Below, in pieces: positions 20,041 to 29,541 of a stretch of 29,541 nucleotides of DNA. A model generated the notes under the pieces. The model saw only the letters and a program-made list of their open reading frames with translations, was not told the DNA's origin and did not search any database. How positions within the stretch are numbered: the stretch's first letter is position 1; the number at the start of each line of letters is the position of its first letter. The stretch is from Nemertoderma westbladi (Eukaryota > Xenacoelomorpha > Nemertodermatida > Nemertodermatidae): assembly GCA_032718475.1 (NCBI GenBank), contig JAUCBJ010002625.1, forward strand, positions 1 through 29,541. Direction: 5' to 3'. A program made the position numbers and the translations under genes.

Positions 20041-20595
20041 CTGCCAGAACTGCAGAAGAAAGTCAGACAGTGTTATTAACGTCCTGAACGTGTAACGCAG
20101 TAACGAACATGGTAAACTGGTAAACGTTTTGTGCCAGTCAGTGATATAGGCCCTACTGCCCTAGGTGATTTTGGACTTATTCCAATTTTGGAACTTTGTG
20201 CGAGGGTAGATTCTGAAATCGGAATACACTCCAAAATTGGACTTTTCTAAATTAAAAAAAAATATTTTAAAGTCCTGCAAGTATATTTCCATCATAAATT
20301 CTATCATTTTCCAATAAATAATGTTTTTTGTGCCAAATTTATTATTCCTACCATGCTTTTGCAGAAATTTATTCATACATTCCAAAATTGGACTTTGTTT
20401 GCAGAGATGCTATGTAGGATGACTGATGTAACCTGTCAGCCTGTAACACTAACAAGGTACAGGGGTCCGTCCATAAGCAGATAAGGCTATATGGGCATGA
20501 CTAGAGCTGTACCCCTTACCCTGTACAGCAAACAGCACAGTTGTACACTAGACAGCTAGAAGCTGAGAAGCACAGCTGCAGCGAGACCCTAGGCC
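20041..20595. other. Non-coding segment with further TTGGACTT motifs
   Basis: No gene is seen. CCAAAATTGGACTTT occurs near 20231 and 20382, and GATTTTGGACTTATTCCAAT near 20167, outside the bounded 1.9-kb element. This suggests remnants of a second, older copy of the same transposon family. Confidence 0.45.
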
Positions 20596-20982
20596 AAGCA
20601 GCAGCTTGGTCTATTGGTGACATTCCTGGGCTTCCAATTAGGAAGCCCTGGTTCGATCCATAGATGGGGCACGTCAGCCTGGGCACGGTACAGTGCACGG
20701 GGGCAGCACTGTTTGAGCACAGCTGCACAGTGCTTTAAATGCTTCAGCCTAGACCAACCCTAGCTTTAAACCTTGTGAGTGGTCGATAAATGGGAACCAA
20801 GGCAACTTTGGAAAACGTAATGGAAGGTTTACTATGGAATATCATCCGTGGTGGTGAACAGGCATTCCTTGGCTTTATTAGCCCAAAAAGATTATTATAT
20901 TATTATTATAAAAGATTATTAATTATAGATTATATTATATTATATAAGATTATAGAAGAAAATAGATTATTATAAAAAATTA
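20596..20982 (+). mobile_element. tRNA-derived SINE (candidate)
   Basis: A degenerate A-box-like segment, AGCTTGGTCTATTGGT (20603-20618), and a B box GGTTCGATCC (20650-20659) are spaced as in the internal promoter of a tRNA gene. GGGCTTCC-AATTA-GGAAGCCC forms a stem between them. Unlike a true tRNA, the acceptor ends do not pair well and the sequence runs on into an unrelated body and an AT-rich tail of ATTATTATA-type repeats (about 20892-20980). That is SINE architecture: RNA polymerase III transcription and mobilisation by a LINE. No second copy is in the window, so the right boundary is approximate. Confidence 0.55.
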
Positions 20983-21862
20983 TAAACGTTTCAACAGCTT
21001 GTTACACAATGTTACAGTACAGCAGTATGCCACGTGCTGTGTGTGTGTGAAGGTCTCATAAACGTTTCAACAGCTTGTTACACAATCTTACAGTGCGCCA
21101 CGTTCTGCGCGAAGGCCTTTTAAACTTTTCAACACCTTGTTACACAATGTTACAGTACGTCACATGCTGCGCGAAGGTCTCAAACGTTTCAACAGATTGT
21201 TTCAGTATCTCACATAATGCGTGAAGGCGGCAGCGGTAAGGTATCTTAATCATTTCAACAGTTTGTTACACAATGTTGGAGTACACCACGTGCTGCGCGA
21301 AGGTCTCTTAAACTTTTCAACAGCTTGTTATCAATGTTACACTATGCCAATTGCTGCGCGAAGGTATCTTAAACGTTTTAACAGCTTGTTACACCATGTT
21401 ACAGTATACAACGTGCTGCGTGAAGGTCTCTTAAACGTTTTAACAGTTTGTTACACAATGTTGGAGTACACCACGTGCTGCGCGAAGGTCTCTTAAACTT
21501 TTCAACAGCTTGTTACACAATGTTACAGTACGTTACATGCTGCGCGAAGGTCTCAAACGTTTCAACAGATTGTTTCAGTATCTCACATAATGCGTGAAGG
21601 CGGGAAGGTATCTTAATCGTTTCAACAGATTGTTTCAGTACCCCACGTGCTGCGTGAAGGTCTATTAAACGTTCCAACAGCTTGTTAACAATGTTACAGT
21701 ACACCACGGGCTGCACGAAGGTTTCTTAAACGTTTTAACAGCTTGTTACACAATGTTGGAGTACGCCACGTGCTGCGCGAAGGTCTCTTAAACAATGTAA
21801 CAGCTTGTTACACAATGTTACAGTGCGCCATGTGCTGCGCCAATGTCTCTTAAACGTTTCAA
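20983..21862. repeat. Minisatellite, about 14 units of ~62 bp
   Basis: The unit reads approximately TTAAACGTTTCAACAGCTTG, TTACACAATGTTACAGTACG, CCACGTGCTGCGCGAAGGTC. Unit starts occur near 20983, 21060, 21122, 21182, 21240, 21311, 21371, 21434, 21495, 21555, 21613, 21667, 21728, 21791 and a partial one at 21851. A variant block with TTTCAGTATCTCACATAATG occurs twice, 373 bp apart (about 21202 and 21575), showing a higher-order duplication of about six units. Open frames across it on either strand are by-products of the repeat. Confidence 0.92.
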
Positions 21863-22017
21863 GATCCCAGATCCCATGAAGGGAGGTTGTTTATTATATT
21901 TGTTTATTTCTCAACTTGCCTTCTTTTTACCTTATACATTAACCCACTTATCCTAACACTAAAGCAACTAACCTCTGACGGTGGTTTTAGGTCTCCTCCA
22001 CTGCCTGCCTATTATTA

Positions 22018-22370
22018 ATGGACGATTCCATTATTTTTGCAACAACTCGCGAACGGTGTATAGAAAAGCTGAAAAGGCAGAAATCCTACTTAAATTTTGT
22101 GATGAATTCAATATGAAGATTAACGCTAGCAAGACCAAATTTATGGCGATCAACAGATCAATGGTACCGCTGTTGACAAGTACGATATGTGCATTTATTC
22201 GGCTCCTCCGTATTGATACTCCGTATATTGATAATCCGTATTGCCTTATATTTACCTCGGTTCTTCCGTCACACATATGGGTGGTATTAATCGCGTGGTA
22301 GAGCTCCATGCCAAGGAAAAAATGAAACACCTTTCAAAGTTCCATGCATTTCTTTCTAAGAGGCAGCGGT
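22018..22370 (+). pseudogene. Reverse-transcriptase remnant of a third non-LTR family
   Basis: Three frames together spell a reverse-transcriptase segment: MDDSIIFATTRERCIEKL (22018 onward), then in another frame ILLKFCDEFNMKINASKTKF (about 22082-22140), and later VELHAKEKMKHLSKFHAFLS (about 22300-22365). The catalytic aspartates appear as MDD. The order matches the palm to thumb region of a LINE-type RT. At least two frameshifts are needed, so it is dead. It differs in sequence from both RTE-like families and the CR1/Jockey-like element in this window. I do not assign a clade. Confidence 0.7.
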
Positions 22371-23485
22371 TCTAGAGGCAGAAGTTAATTTAACCCTTTT
22401 TACTTGTGTGAAGGATGGATCGGCGCCATTTTTGCCCCCACTTCGAAACAGTATTTTTCAATGCTAAAGGCAGCAGTCGGGGTTCGTACCAAAACTTGTC
22501 ACAATATTCTGATATTGTAATGGTCGAAACAGGTCCCCTAATCCTACGAATATAATCCTCCGAAAGCAACGTAAACTCTTGTGCTCTATTTTAAAGGACC
22601 CCGCCCTTCATAGCCCAGTCAGTCTTTGCAATAAACTTAGCCCGGCAGTCGGGTACCCGTATGGGAAAATGTATCGATTCGTTGCTGTCCTCAGAAGAAG
22701 ACACCACGCGATTATTACAAGATGCAATACGATCCAGTGACTCTACGCGTCGTAAAGTATATAGAGAAATTAACCCTTCCCTCGTATCACCCACCCTTTA
22801 CGCCGAAAATTTGAAAATTGTTGAGGATGACGTGAGGATGTGACAGTTTTTAAAGTATGCTTTGGATATTTTAGAGCAAAAATAGTTTACGCATTTAAAC
22901 CAATATAGTAGCATGTATTGAAAATTTACTAATATAAATTATTTTTTAAGAAATTATTTATTAACTACAGCCAGCTTAGATTTTGTTTATTAACAATAAT
23001 TAATTAATCAATTTATTTATATTATATTATATTTATAATTCTGTAATTTATCAATTTTTTTCGTTTTACAACTCCACTTGTGGTTTAAACTCATCCATAC
23101 GTTCTGTACTGTACTCTTTGTATTTTCCGGTGACATATAATTATTTGGATGATTTGTTTATTTCAATAATAGACACAGATTAACGTTTTACTAAGATTGT
23201 AGTTTTATGATTTAATGTGCCGTAATTTTTATCATTGCCAGTCCAGCAGTCGCCTGTGGTATATTTTTGTCTGTCTATCTTTAAGCATAATATATTGAGT
23301 GACATAGGCCAACATATTTCATCAATAAAATATCTAATATAGTCCAGTAGTCAGGTAGGCCTCGGTAGACACTTATCACTTATTGCCTTCTGGCTACTGG
23401 CTTTAGCTGACTAGAGCATAAAGCTGTAAATACTGAAAGAGTAAAACTGTAATACGACCGTTCCTCGATGTTGACGGTCAGACAC
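22371..23485. other. 5' flank of RUNDC1, mostly non-coding
   Basis: TTTAACCCTTTTTA near 22390 could be another piggyBac-like end. Opposed open frames at 22591-22853 on both strands carry no motif I know; the plus-strand one reads SLLSSEEDTTRLLQDAIRSS and might be a decayed transposase or exon. From 22860 to 23260 the DNA is strongly AT-rich. The last 150 bp before the start codon show no TATA box at a convincing position. Confidence 0.4.
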
Positions 23486-23518
23486 TAGGTAGGACTTCCC
23501 AGCTACCTGTCTGTCGGT

Positions 23519-24190
23519 ATGTCGGAGCGGCCTCATTCTGACAATGGTACAGCCCTGCTAGCCGCGCAGCTATCTGACTCCAGTGACAGCGCCATGGAGA
23601 TGAGGGATTGTGGATCACAACCGTCGGCTAAACTCGATGTCGATATCGATGAAACCGAGGCTGGGTTCGACGAGTTGAGTCTGGAGCGTTACGCGCCGGT
23701 AGGAGCTGCGGCTGCGGACCCGGAGCCAGAGCGCTACCGCACCGAGACCGACGAGACGGATCAACTAAACATCTCTCTGCTTTCCCTAACTTCCCACTTC
23801 GCGCAGGTGCAGTTCCGTTTGAAGCAGATCTGCGCTGCGCCTCCGGAGGAGCGAGAGGCGATGCTGCGCGATCTGGAGGCGTTCGCACATCGCGGATGTC
23901 CCGATATGAGCGCGGTGCGACCGGTAACCGCCGGAGTCGAGACGCAGCGCAAGCAGAAGGAGTTGATACAGCAGCTGAAGGAGCAGCTGGAGGACGTGGA
24001 GAAGTTGGCTTACGAGACAGGGACCACGGAGGAACTGCCGACGTCTACGGTGCTCGAAAAACAGCGGGTTATTATGGAGGAGTTGCGGGATAAAATGGAT
24101 CTAGATATCGGAGTAATTGACAGGTTGACGAGAGATGAGTTAAAGGAGATGGTTAACGAGGCTGTGGGGAAGATAGTGAACCCTGGGAAG
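23519..24190 (+). CDS. RUNDC1: RUNDC1, exon 1 (N-terminal coiled-coil half)
   Basis: This exon encodes residues 1-224 of RUN domain-containing protein 1. The start is ATG 23519, with an in-frame TAG upstream at 23486-23488. After an acidic, low-complexity N-terminus come the conserved blocks LLSLTSHFAQVQFRLKQI (about residues 88-105) and LRDLEAFAHRGCP (about 116-128). A coiled coil QRKQKELIQQLKEQLEDVEK (about 143-162) is followed by VLEKQRVIMEELRDKMDLDI and VNEAVGKIVNPGK. These match vertebrate RUNDC1 in order and spacing. The exon ends at AAG|GTTAGT (24190/24191), phase 0. Vertebrate RUNDC1 is a cytoplasmic protein reported to affect p53 activity and to restrain autophagosome-lysosome fusion through the ATG14-STX17-SNAP29 complex. 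Whether this applies here is inference. GC content and CpG are much higher than in the flanks. Confidence 0.93.
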
Positions 24191-25878
24191 GTTAGTTACG
24201 CTGTCGAGTCCCAGTCCGCCAGTGATACCGATAAATACGATACAGTATGATAAACTAAATGACCAGGCCAGACCTATCCAAATACAGTGATAGCCGATAT
24301 GCTACTATAGCTGTGTTATTGACTATTAATTGTATTAAAAATAACACTCCGCCCACTCACATCATTTGATTTACAGATTTAATTTAAAAACGCCCATAAA
24401 CCGGTGTAACTGAGAATTTGCACACACCTAAGTGTATTCTCACTTCCGGTGTATTTTTCCCTACTGTATTTTAGCTCTCTCTAGTGAAAATCCCATGTTC
24501 CCCATTCCCACTTTATTAAATATTGGCCATGTGACTTCCTCTTCTACAGTACTTATTATATGCAAATCCCCAGCGCGTCTTTCTCTGTGTACTGGAGGTA
24601 TCTGTGGTCGTCTGTTCACTTAACTGTAGTCTTATATCGAATTTAAATTCTATTGAAGTTTAAAATATTATGGGGGTAAGAATTGGCTGAGGGGGGTTAA
24701 ATCTCACTAAAAGAAAAACCCAGAGAAGTTTCACCCCCGGTTAAATTACACTACACAATACAATGTTAATACTTCATACACATTCTAACCAAGGCATGTT
24801 GGGGCGCAGCCGATTGTTACAACGATGTACCGTACCGGTAGTTTACGTCTTCAGCGAATAAATAAAGATATAAAATTATAATAAAATAAAAGTTTAATAA
24901 TTACCACCATTAATTATTATTACTAGCACTATAGTACAGTACAGTACCGTACTACAGTACTATAAAGGCATTGATTAAAATGCAATGTAACCCCGAAGCT
25001 AAGGTACCGTAAATTAAAACACACTTCGACTGTTTAGTTCGTTGGTTGCCTTGCCTAGCTAATATGCCTTTATTTCCCGTTACTATGGAAACTAGTTTTG
25101 TCTGGAACTTTTAGAATGTTTATTTATTTGAACGTCTGTTTAAGGTGTAAAAGGTCTGTTCTCTAATATTCTGATCTGATATTTGATAATATTTTTTTGT
25201 AACTGGAATGATTATATATCCGGTGGTGAATCAGTTGAAAAGGCAATTTTGTGGAATTAAATATTACTTTCCGCTCTCTAGTATAACTTAACTGATTTTA
25301 GTGGTAGAAAGTATTTCTATTAGAAACTATTATTAGAAGTCACTTTGGGAGTAACGTAGTACACTACGTCTGTTGTGCAATATCGCAATTGGCGTACCGG
25401 AAAAGTTAATCTACCAGGTTAATTATTGACGGCCCGAAACCGAATTAAAAGTGTCCATGTATTCCAAACATTAAGTCATAACGCACTAATCTAATATATT
25501 TTGTGGAATTTCGGACAGTACCGGTACTATTGGCCTTTCGTGGAACATCCGAAATTCCACAACATTTATTATATTAATTTATTAGATTAGGCCGCCTGCA
25601 ATGCATTACGACATATTTTTAACCACAATACTTATTTGAATCGATCCTCATAGCAAGTCTGCAATACGTACCATTACTATTTACTTCATATCCATAACCA
25701 ATAACCATATGCACCACACAGCCACATGTACACTGTACACAATTAATCAATAATAAATACAACTTTAGTTTATTGTTTAATGTATATCATAGAAATGCTT
25801 TTGGCTTTCAGTTTCACTTTTCTAACAATAATTACTATTACTATGGTGATTAAATTCAATAAGTAATTTATTTTTAAG
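24191..25878 (+). other. RUNDC1: RUNDC1 intron (GT-AG, phase 0)
   Basis: The 1,688-bp intron begins GTTAGT and ends TTATTTTTAAG. It is AT-rich with no recognisable gene. It includes a CAGTAC/GTAC-rich palindromic stretch near 24930-24965 and a large inverted repeat at about 25488-25589. The open frame at 24432-24623 inside it has no motif. Confidence 0.9.
25488..25589. repeat. Inverted repeat inside the RUNDC1 intron
   Basis: TGTGGAATTTCGGA (25502-25515) and TCCGAAATTCCACA (25548-25561) are exact reverse complements, and the outer sequences TAATCTAATA and ATTAGATTA extend the pairing. The loop contains the palindrome AGTACCGGTACT (25517-25528). It is probably a small foldback element. Confidence 0.7.
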
Positions 25879-26958
25879 GTTAAGGAACAGCTGCTTTATC
25901 ACATGCAGACACAAATAGTAGACCTGGAAGCCTTCATTGAGTTCCTAAAGGTTGAATCGAACCAGCCTCGGTCTGAGGGTGCCTCGGTTGCGTTGCCGGG
26001 TAACATCCAACGCGAGGGCTGCGTGTGTCCGGTGCACAGCCCTGTCCGGGACAGGGAGGAGCGTCCGGAGTCTCGGAAGCGACCCCGGAGGAGTCTGGAA
26101 GATCACGCCGAAATGGTCCGACGGGCGCTCGCCGTCATGCAGATATACGTGACTTCACACTTCGGTTGCGTGTCCCAGTTCCGGGACCGGGTCCCCGCCC
26201 CAGCGGGGGCGGCAACCGGGACGCCCTGCGACGGACTCGTTAACAAACTCCGGGACGTCGTCAGCGTCATCCTCGAGTTGCAGGAGATCGAGTTGCGCTC
26301 GGACAGCGACTACACGTCGGACAGTTCGGACACGCCGGTCATACACCGGTACAACGTGCAGCTGGTGCGGAGCGTGCGCAAAGAGTTGGCGACCACGCTG
26401 CGGGACATCCTGGGCCACGGGTTGGTCCGTGTGAGCGAGTCGCGTACGCTGATAGCGCCGCTTAGCGGTTGCTTCGTGCACCGAGGGGTGGGCGGCGGGG
26501 CGGTGCCCAGCGGGGGCGGCAGTCTCCATCCTTGGGAGTTGTTTCTGAAATACTACGAGGCGAAGAACGGCGAGAAGTTTAATAAAAGTCCCGCGAGGAA
26601 GTTGAGTCAGTCGTTCCGACTCGATATAGTCGGAGGCTCGGTGGTTACCTCCAAACAGATGTTACTTACTACTATACACTCGATCCTGAGCAGTCACACC
26701 CCCTACGGGTGTAGCAACGACACCCAATGGAAGGCGTTCGTGTGCCACGCCCTCAATGCGCACAAACTGTCGGTCTGGTGTCGGTTAGTCAGTCGGTGTC
26801 AGTCCCTCGTGGAGACCTACTACACCAGTTGGTCCTACGTTAATATGACCGGCTTGGATCCGGTTTGCACTATTCTAGAACGGCTTTCCTCCCAGAGTTT
26901 CTCCCTCCCCGCTGATGTAGCCGTTCGGCCGTACAACACCATCCGCGACGCGTTCTAG
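25879..26958 (+). CDS. RUNDC1: RUNDC1, exon 2 (RUN-domain half)
   Basis: This exon encodes residues 225-583 and the stop TAG at 26956-26958. It resumes as VKEQLLYHMQTQIVDLEAFI, exactly completing the VNP..VKEQL block begun in exon 1, which confirms the splice. A basic, poorly conserved linker follows (residues about 250-295), then RALAVMQIYVTSHFGC. The C-terminal RUN domain spans roughly residues 375-580, with VRSVRKELATTLRDILGHGL, HPWELFLKYYEAKNG (from residue 441), SPARKLSQSF, and the end FSLPADVAVRPYNTIRDAF. RUN domains bind small GTPases or membrane-traffic partners. The total of 583 residues is close to the roughly 610 of the human protein, and no key block is missing. The whole RUN domain lies in one exon. 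The coding GC content is far above the flanking DNA. An ATG at 25903 is internal, not a start. Confidence 0.95.
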   Translation, partial: VKEQLLYHMQTQIVDLEAFIEFLKVESNQPRSEGASVALPGNIQREGCVCPVHSPVRDREERPESRKRPRRSLEDHAEMVRRALAVMQIYVTSHFGCVSQFRDRVPAPAGAATGTPCDGLVNKLRDVVSVILELQEIELRSDSDYTSDSSDTPVIHRYNVQLVRSVRKELATTLRDILGHGLVRVSESRTLIAPLSGCFVHRGVGGGAVPSGGGSLHPWELFLKYYEAKNGEKFNKSPARKLSQSFRLDIVGGSVVTSKQMLLTTIHSILSSHTPYGCSNDTQWKAFVCHALNAHKLSVWCRLVSRCQSLVETYYTSWSYVNMTGLDPVCTILERLSSQSFSLPADVAVRPYNTIRDAF

Positions 26959-28019
26959 TTACCATAGGAGCAGAACGAATCGTTACTTTGTTGCCTCGCA
27001 TATAATTTTATGTCAGTTTTAACCATCTCGACTTGACAACAGGTTATCTTTTTGTTTTTTTTTTCATGGAGTCGGTGCCACACAATATTACTGTCTGCAC
27101 ATTTTGTTCAATAATTCGTTTAGCTAAAATATTATAATCGCAATAAATATTGGTGTTTTCTGTTTTTGATAATATTTCTGCAGAAACGGAGGAATATTAT
27201 CGGTCTACATGTTTGTTTATAAAAAAGCAGTTGTATGAATTCTATAATTCTTTACGATTACTTTAAGTAAATAAGATAAGCTGTTGTAATTTTGTTAACT
27301 AATTGGTGACAGACACCGTTAATTAATCATATATGATTAATTTTTAAAAAGTAAACTATTATGAATTATGAACATAAATTATCGAACGCATTGTGTAGTA
27401 TTGTTGAAGGCAATTCGACGATTCATTAAGGCGAACTTTCATCGCCGCCTCATTTAAGTAGCTGCGGATTATCCGACAGTTTTTAGTTCAAACTAATTCA
27501 CTTCTTCACGTAGTAGAGTAATCAGGTATATATATTTTTGTTAAGATTATTTAAAGCAAATTATTTTGTTTAGATGTTACATTCCGCGATGTTACTGGCT
27601 TTATTAAGTTCCAGTCTCTCTACCACTATAATCAATAACTTGGTAAACAACTGTGTGGATGGAGTGATAATATTTCGCCAATTTGGTGCAGTAATATTAG
27701 TAGTCACATCAACTCGTATTTATATTTATTTTATGTTTAGTTAATGATTGTTAATGGACCACCGCAACTATTATATAAGATCCTATTCTGAACAAAAACT
27801 GATGTACTCTTAGTTTGAGGTGGGTTTTGTTTGCATTATGTAGCTGGTGAATGGATGGTATGAGTGGTTTAATTTACTCTTTAAGGTATTTCATTGATTT
27901 TTTTTCTTTACTTAACATACAGGGTCGTCGGGTTTGGTAGACTATTTGTATAGAATAGTTACTGACAATATTGTTTTTCATTTTGCCATTGTTTGATGGT
28001 TATGTCACATACAAATTTC
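26959..28019 (+). other. RUNDC1 3' UTR and AT-rich downstream flank
   Basis: No further open frame of interest follows the stop codon. AATAAA at 27142-27147, about 185 bp after the stop, is the first good polyadenylation signal. The remaining sequence is AT-rich and featureless. Confidence 0.55.
27142..27147 (+). terminator. Candidate polyadenylation signal (AATAAA)
   Basis: A canonical hexamer 184 bp after the RUNDC1 stop codon. In AT-rich DNA the hexamer is common by chance, so support comes mainly from its position. Confidence 0.5.
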
Positions 28020-28034
28020 GGCGCCACCTGCTGG
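28020..28034 (-). promoter_or_regulatory. CTCF-like core motif
   Basis: Reading the minus strand, CCAGCAGGTGGCGCC matches the CTCF core consensus CCASYAGRKGGCRSY at all 15 positions. It lies about 1.1 kb downstream of RUNDC1 and points toward the plus-strand motif at 13054-13068. Binding is not shown. Confidence 0.35.
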
Positions 28035-29541
28035 TATCTAATACTTTACCGTAATATCGGAGTATTCAAATCGGACAATGACTCCAATACAACTCTCAAC
28101 ATGTTAACCCACCCCCCCCCCCCCCTCCCTCTCTGTAAGTGGTTATTATCGAATTAAGCCACGGGGCCGTGCATTTTGTTACCCCCCCCCCCTCCCCCCT
28201 TGAACGTGACGTCGCAAAAAATACCCAGTATAGGCCTTGTTAATAACAAATGTTACATTTTAAATTATGATATCATTAATACTAAATGCTACTACTTCAT
28301 TAATTCCGCTGTACACAATGACTAAACAAGGAAGACACCCCACATACAGTATTCACTCCCGTGGGAATGACGACATCTGAGTATCTACCCAGTCTGTGTG
28401 GTGTTCTTCATCTTTATCGCCACTTAGAATTAACACTTCATCACCTCGATTCGCTATTACTTGAATAGATTTCACTTTGGTTGTTGATGTTGGTGTTATG
28501 TATATTATTTGTTCACCAAAGTGCTATTGTCACGTCACAAGTATAGCTACCCCCCCCCCCCCCCCCTCCCCTTCCCCCATGTCACAAATTGTCCCAAAAT
28601 TCCAAACCCCCTCCCCCTTCGACCGTGACATCATTTGTCCACGGCCCCCAAATAGTTGGCAGTTTTGTATTGAAAAAAAAACATTGATTGGTCAATCACA
28701 CATAAATTGGTACTGAAAATATAGAGCGCCTTATAGTGTTCGAGATAACACGTCAATAGCTCCATCTAGAAATGCCTATCTTTGCAACTTTAAGTTCAAG
28801 TATCACTGTAACCTAGACATAGTAGACATGGATGGCCTAGACAGACATAGTAGACAATTAAAGCCAATTTTTCAGGGCATATTTTGTTTTTTTTACAGCC
28901 GTTTGAAACAACAAATTCGTGATTTTTGCGATGTTCACTGCATAAATTGGAGTTGGTTTGTATTATATTTTATCTAACGCCATTTCAATAATCAGTATAT
29001 TTTGTTGAGGCACATACGATGTCCACAGCCTAGTACAACTGATTGTTGAATAATAACTGTTTATCAGATTTACATAACTATTACATTTACGTAAAGATCG
29101 TTTCAAAGGTCTCTTCTGCTCATAGATAATACAAGTGACTATAAACCATTTCACTTTAGCTTGGCTATTTATTTAAAAAACATAGTGTATATGTAAAGTC
29201 TATGTAAAGTTTTAACCAATGGGGTGTGATGATTTTTACCTAATAAAGTGAAATCCAATTAATCCTATTGGGCAATATTTACTGCAGAAAGGTCCTATGT
29301 AAAGTTTTATACCAAATAATCCTATTGGACAATATTTTACTGCAGAAAGGCCCTATATCTCTCTATATTTTATATAGCCTCTCCTGAACAATTGCAATTT
29401 TTGACTTTGGGTCTTATGACACTTAAGCTACGATATATACAGGTCACTCCGTGACCGTTTTTGGTGCCGCACATTTTGGCATCTAATAATGTAATTTCAC
29501 ATATTGCATCCTACATTAAAATCTAAATAAATAATTATTGT
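28035..29541. other. AT-rich intergenic sequence with poly-C runs and a short direct repeat
   Basis: No gene is recognised. C runs lie at 28112-28125, 28182-28192 and 28550-28566. A direct repeat, AATCCTATTGG.CAATATTT followed by ACTGCAGAAAGG, occurs at 29261 and 29318, 57 bp apart. A small palindrome GGTCAC-TCC-GTGACC lies near 29442. The open frame at 28477-28716 runs through the poly-C tract and is not credible as a gene. Confidence 0.5.

Noticed and set aside
20596-20668. Functional tRNA gene
   Set aside because: A- and B-box-like sequences are present, but the acceptor stem does not pair, the anticodon arm is irregular, and the sequence runs into a long SINE-like body.
21221-21716. Repetitive proteins encoded across the 21-kb array
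   Set aside because: Both strands are open only because the ~62-bp unit lacks stops in some frames. Unit length varies and is not kept at a multiple of three.
23628-24093. Arginine- or proline-rich open frames on either strand within RUNDC1 exon 1
   Set aside because: They are shadow frames of a GC-rich exon whose true frame matches a conserved protein.
26155-26529. Minus-strand 124-codon frame within RUNDC1 exon 2
   Set aside because: It is a shadow of the RUN-domain exon, caused by high GC content at third positions.
1-29541. CRISPR array, phage, operon or bacterial mobile system
   Set aside because: The tandem repeats have no regular spacers, there are no prokaryotic gene clusters or ribosome binding sites, and the one real gene is spliced.

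Overview
This window looks like a piece of an animal nuclear genome, probably a non-vertebrate (marine-invertebrate type) metazoan. It is AT-rich and dominated by decayed retrotransposons, inverted-repeat DNA elements and tandem repeats. One clear host gene is present, a two-exon, GC-rich gene with GT-AG splice sites whose protein matches RUNDC1, a RUN-domain protein conserved in animals. The species cannot be fixed from the sequence. There is no bacterial-type operon, CRISPR array or phage.

Layout: 896-1907 is a 5'-truncated RTE-like non-LTR retrotransposon bounded by a 12-bp target-site duplication. About 2690-4080 is a 5'-truncated CR1/Jockey-like element ending in a (TATC)n tail. 5428-5838 (minus) is the DUF5641 end of a BEL/Pao polyprotein. 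6293-6770 (minus) is a second RTE-like family, with another copy at 18600-19056 (plus). Between 8.5 and 10 kb lie foldback elements and a 170-bp MITE. From 10.3 to 14.2 kb a 14-bp motif recurs around a 28-bp perfect palindrome, together with a four-unit tandem array and two piggyBac-like ends. 14604-15267 (minus) holds two coiled-coil exons that join in phase but that I do not recognise. 15602-16027 is an AGCTTTTTT-rich MITE. 18132-20035 is a 1.9-kb DNA transposon with long inverted ends and a 5-bp duplication, carrying an RTE-like fragment inside it. 20596-20982 is a tRNA-derived SINE, followed directly by a 14-unit minisatellite (20983-21862). 22018-22370 is a frameshifted reverse-transcriptase remnant.

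The RUNDC1 gene occupies 23519-26958 on the plus strand: exon 1 (224 codons), a 1,688-bp phase-0 intron and exon 2 (359 codons plus stop), giving a complete 583-residue protein. Its 3' flank is AT-rich with several poly-C runs, a CTCF-like motif and a short direct repeat.

No multi-gene system is visible. The mobile elements are independent insertions, several of them nested, around one conserved housekeeping-type gene. The least explained signals are the 14-bp motif cluster at 10.3-14.2 kb, the 1.9-kb element with the palindromic AAGTCCAATATTGGACTT motif, and the unidentified minus-strand coiled-coil gene.
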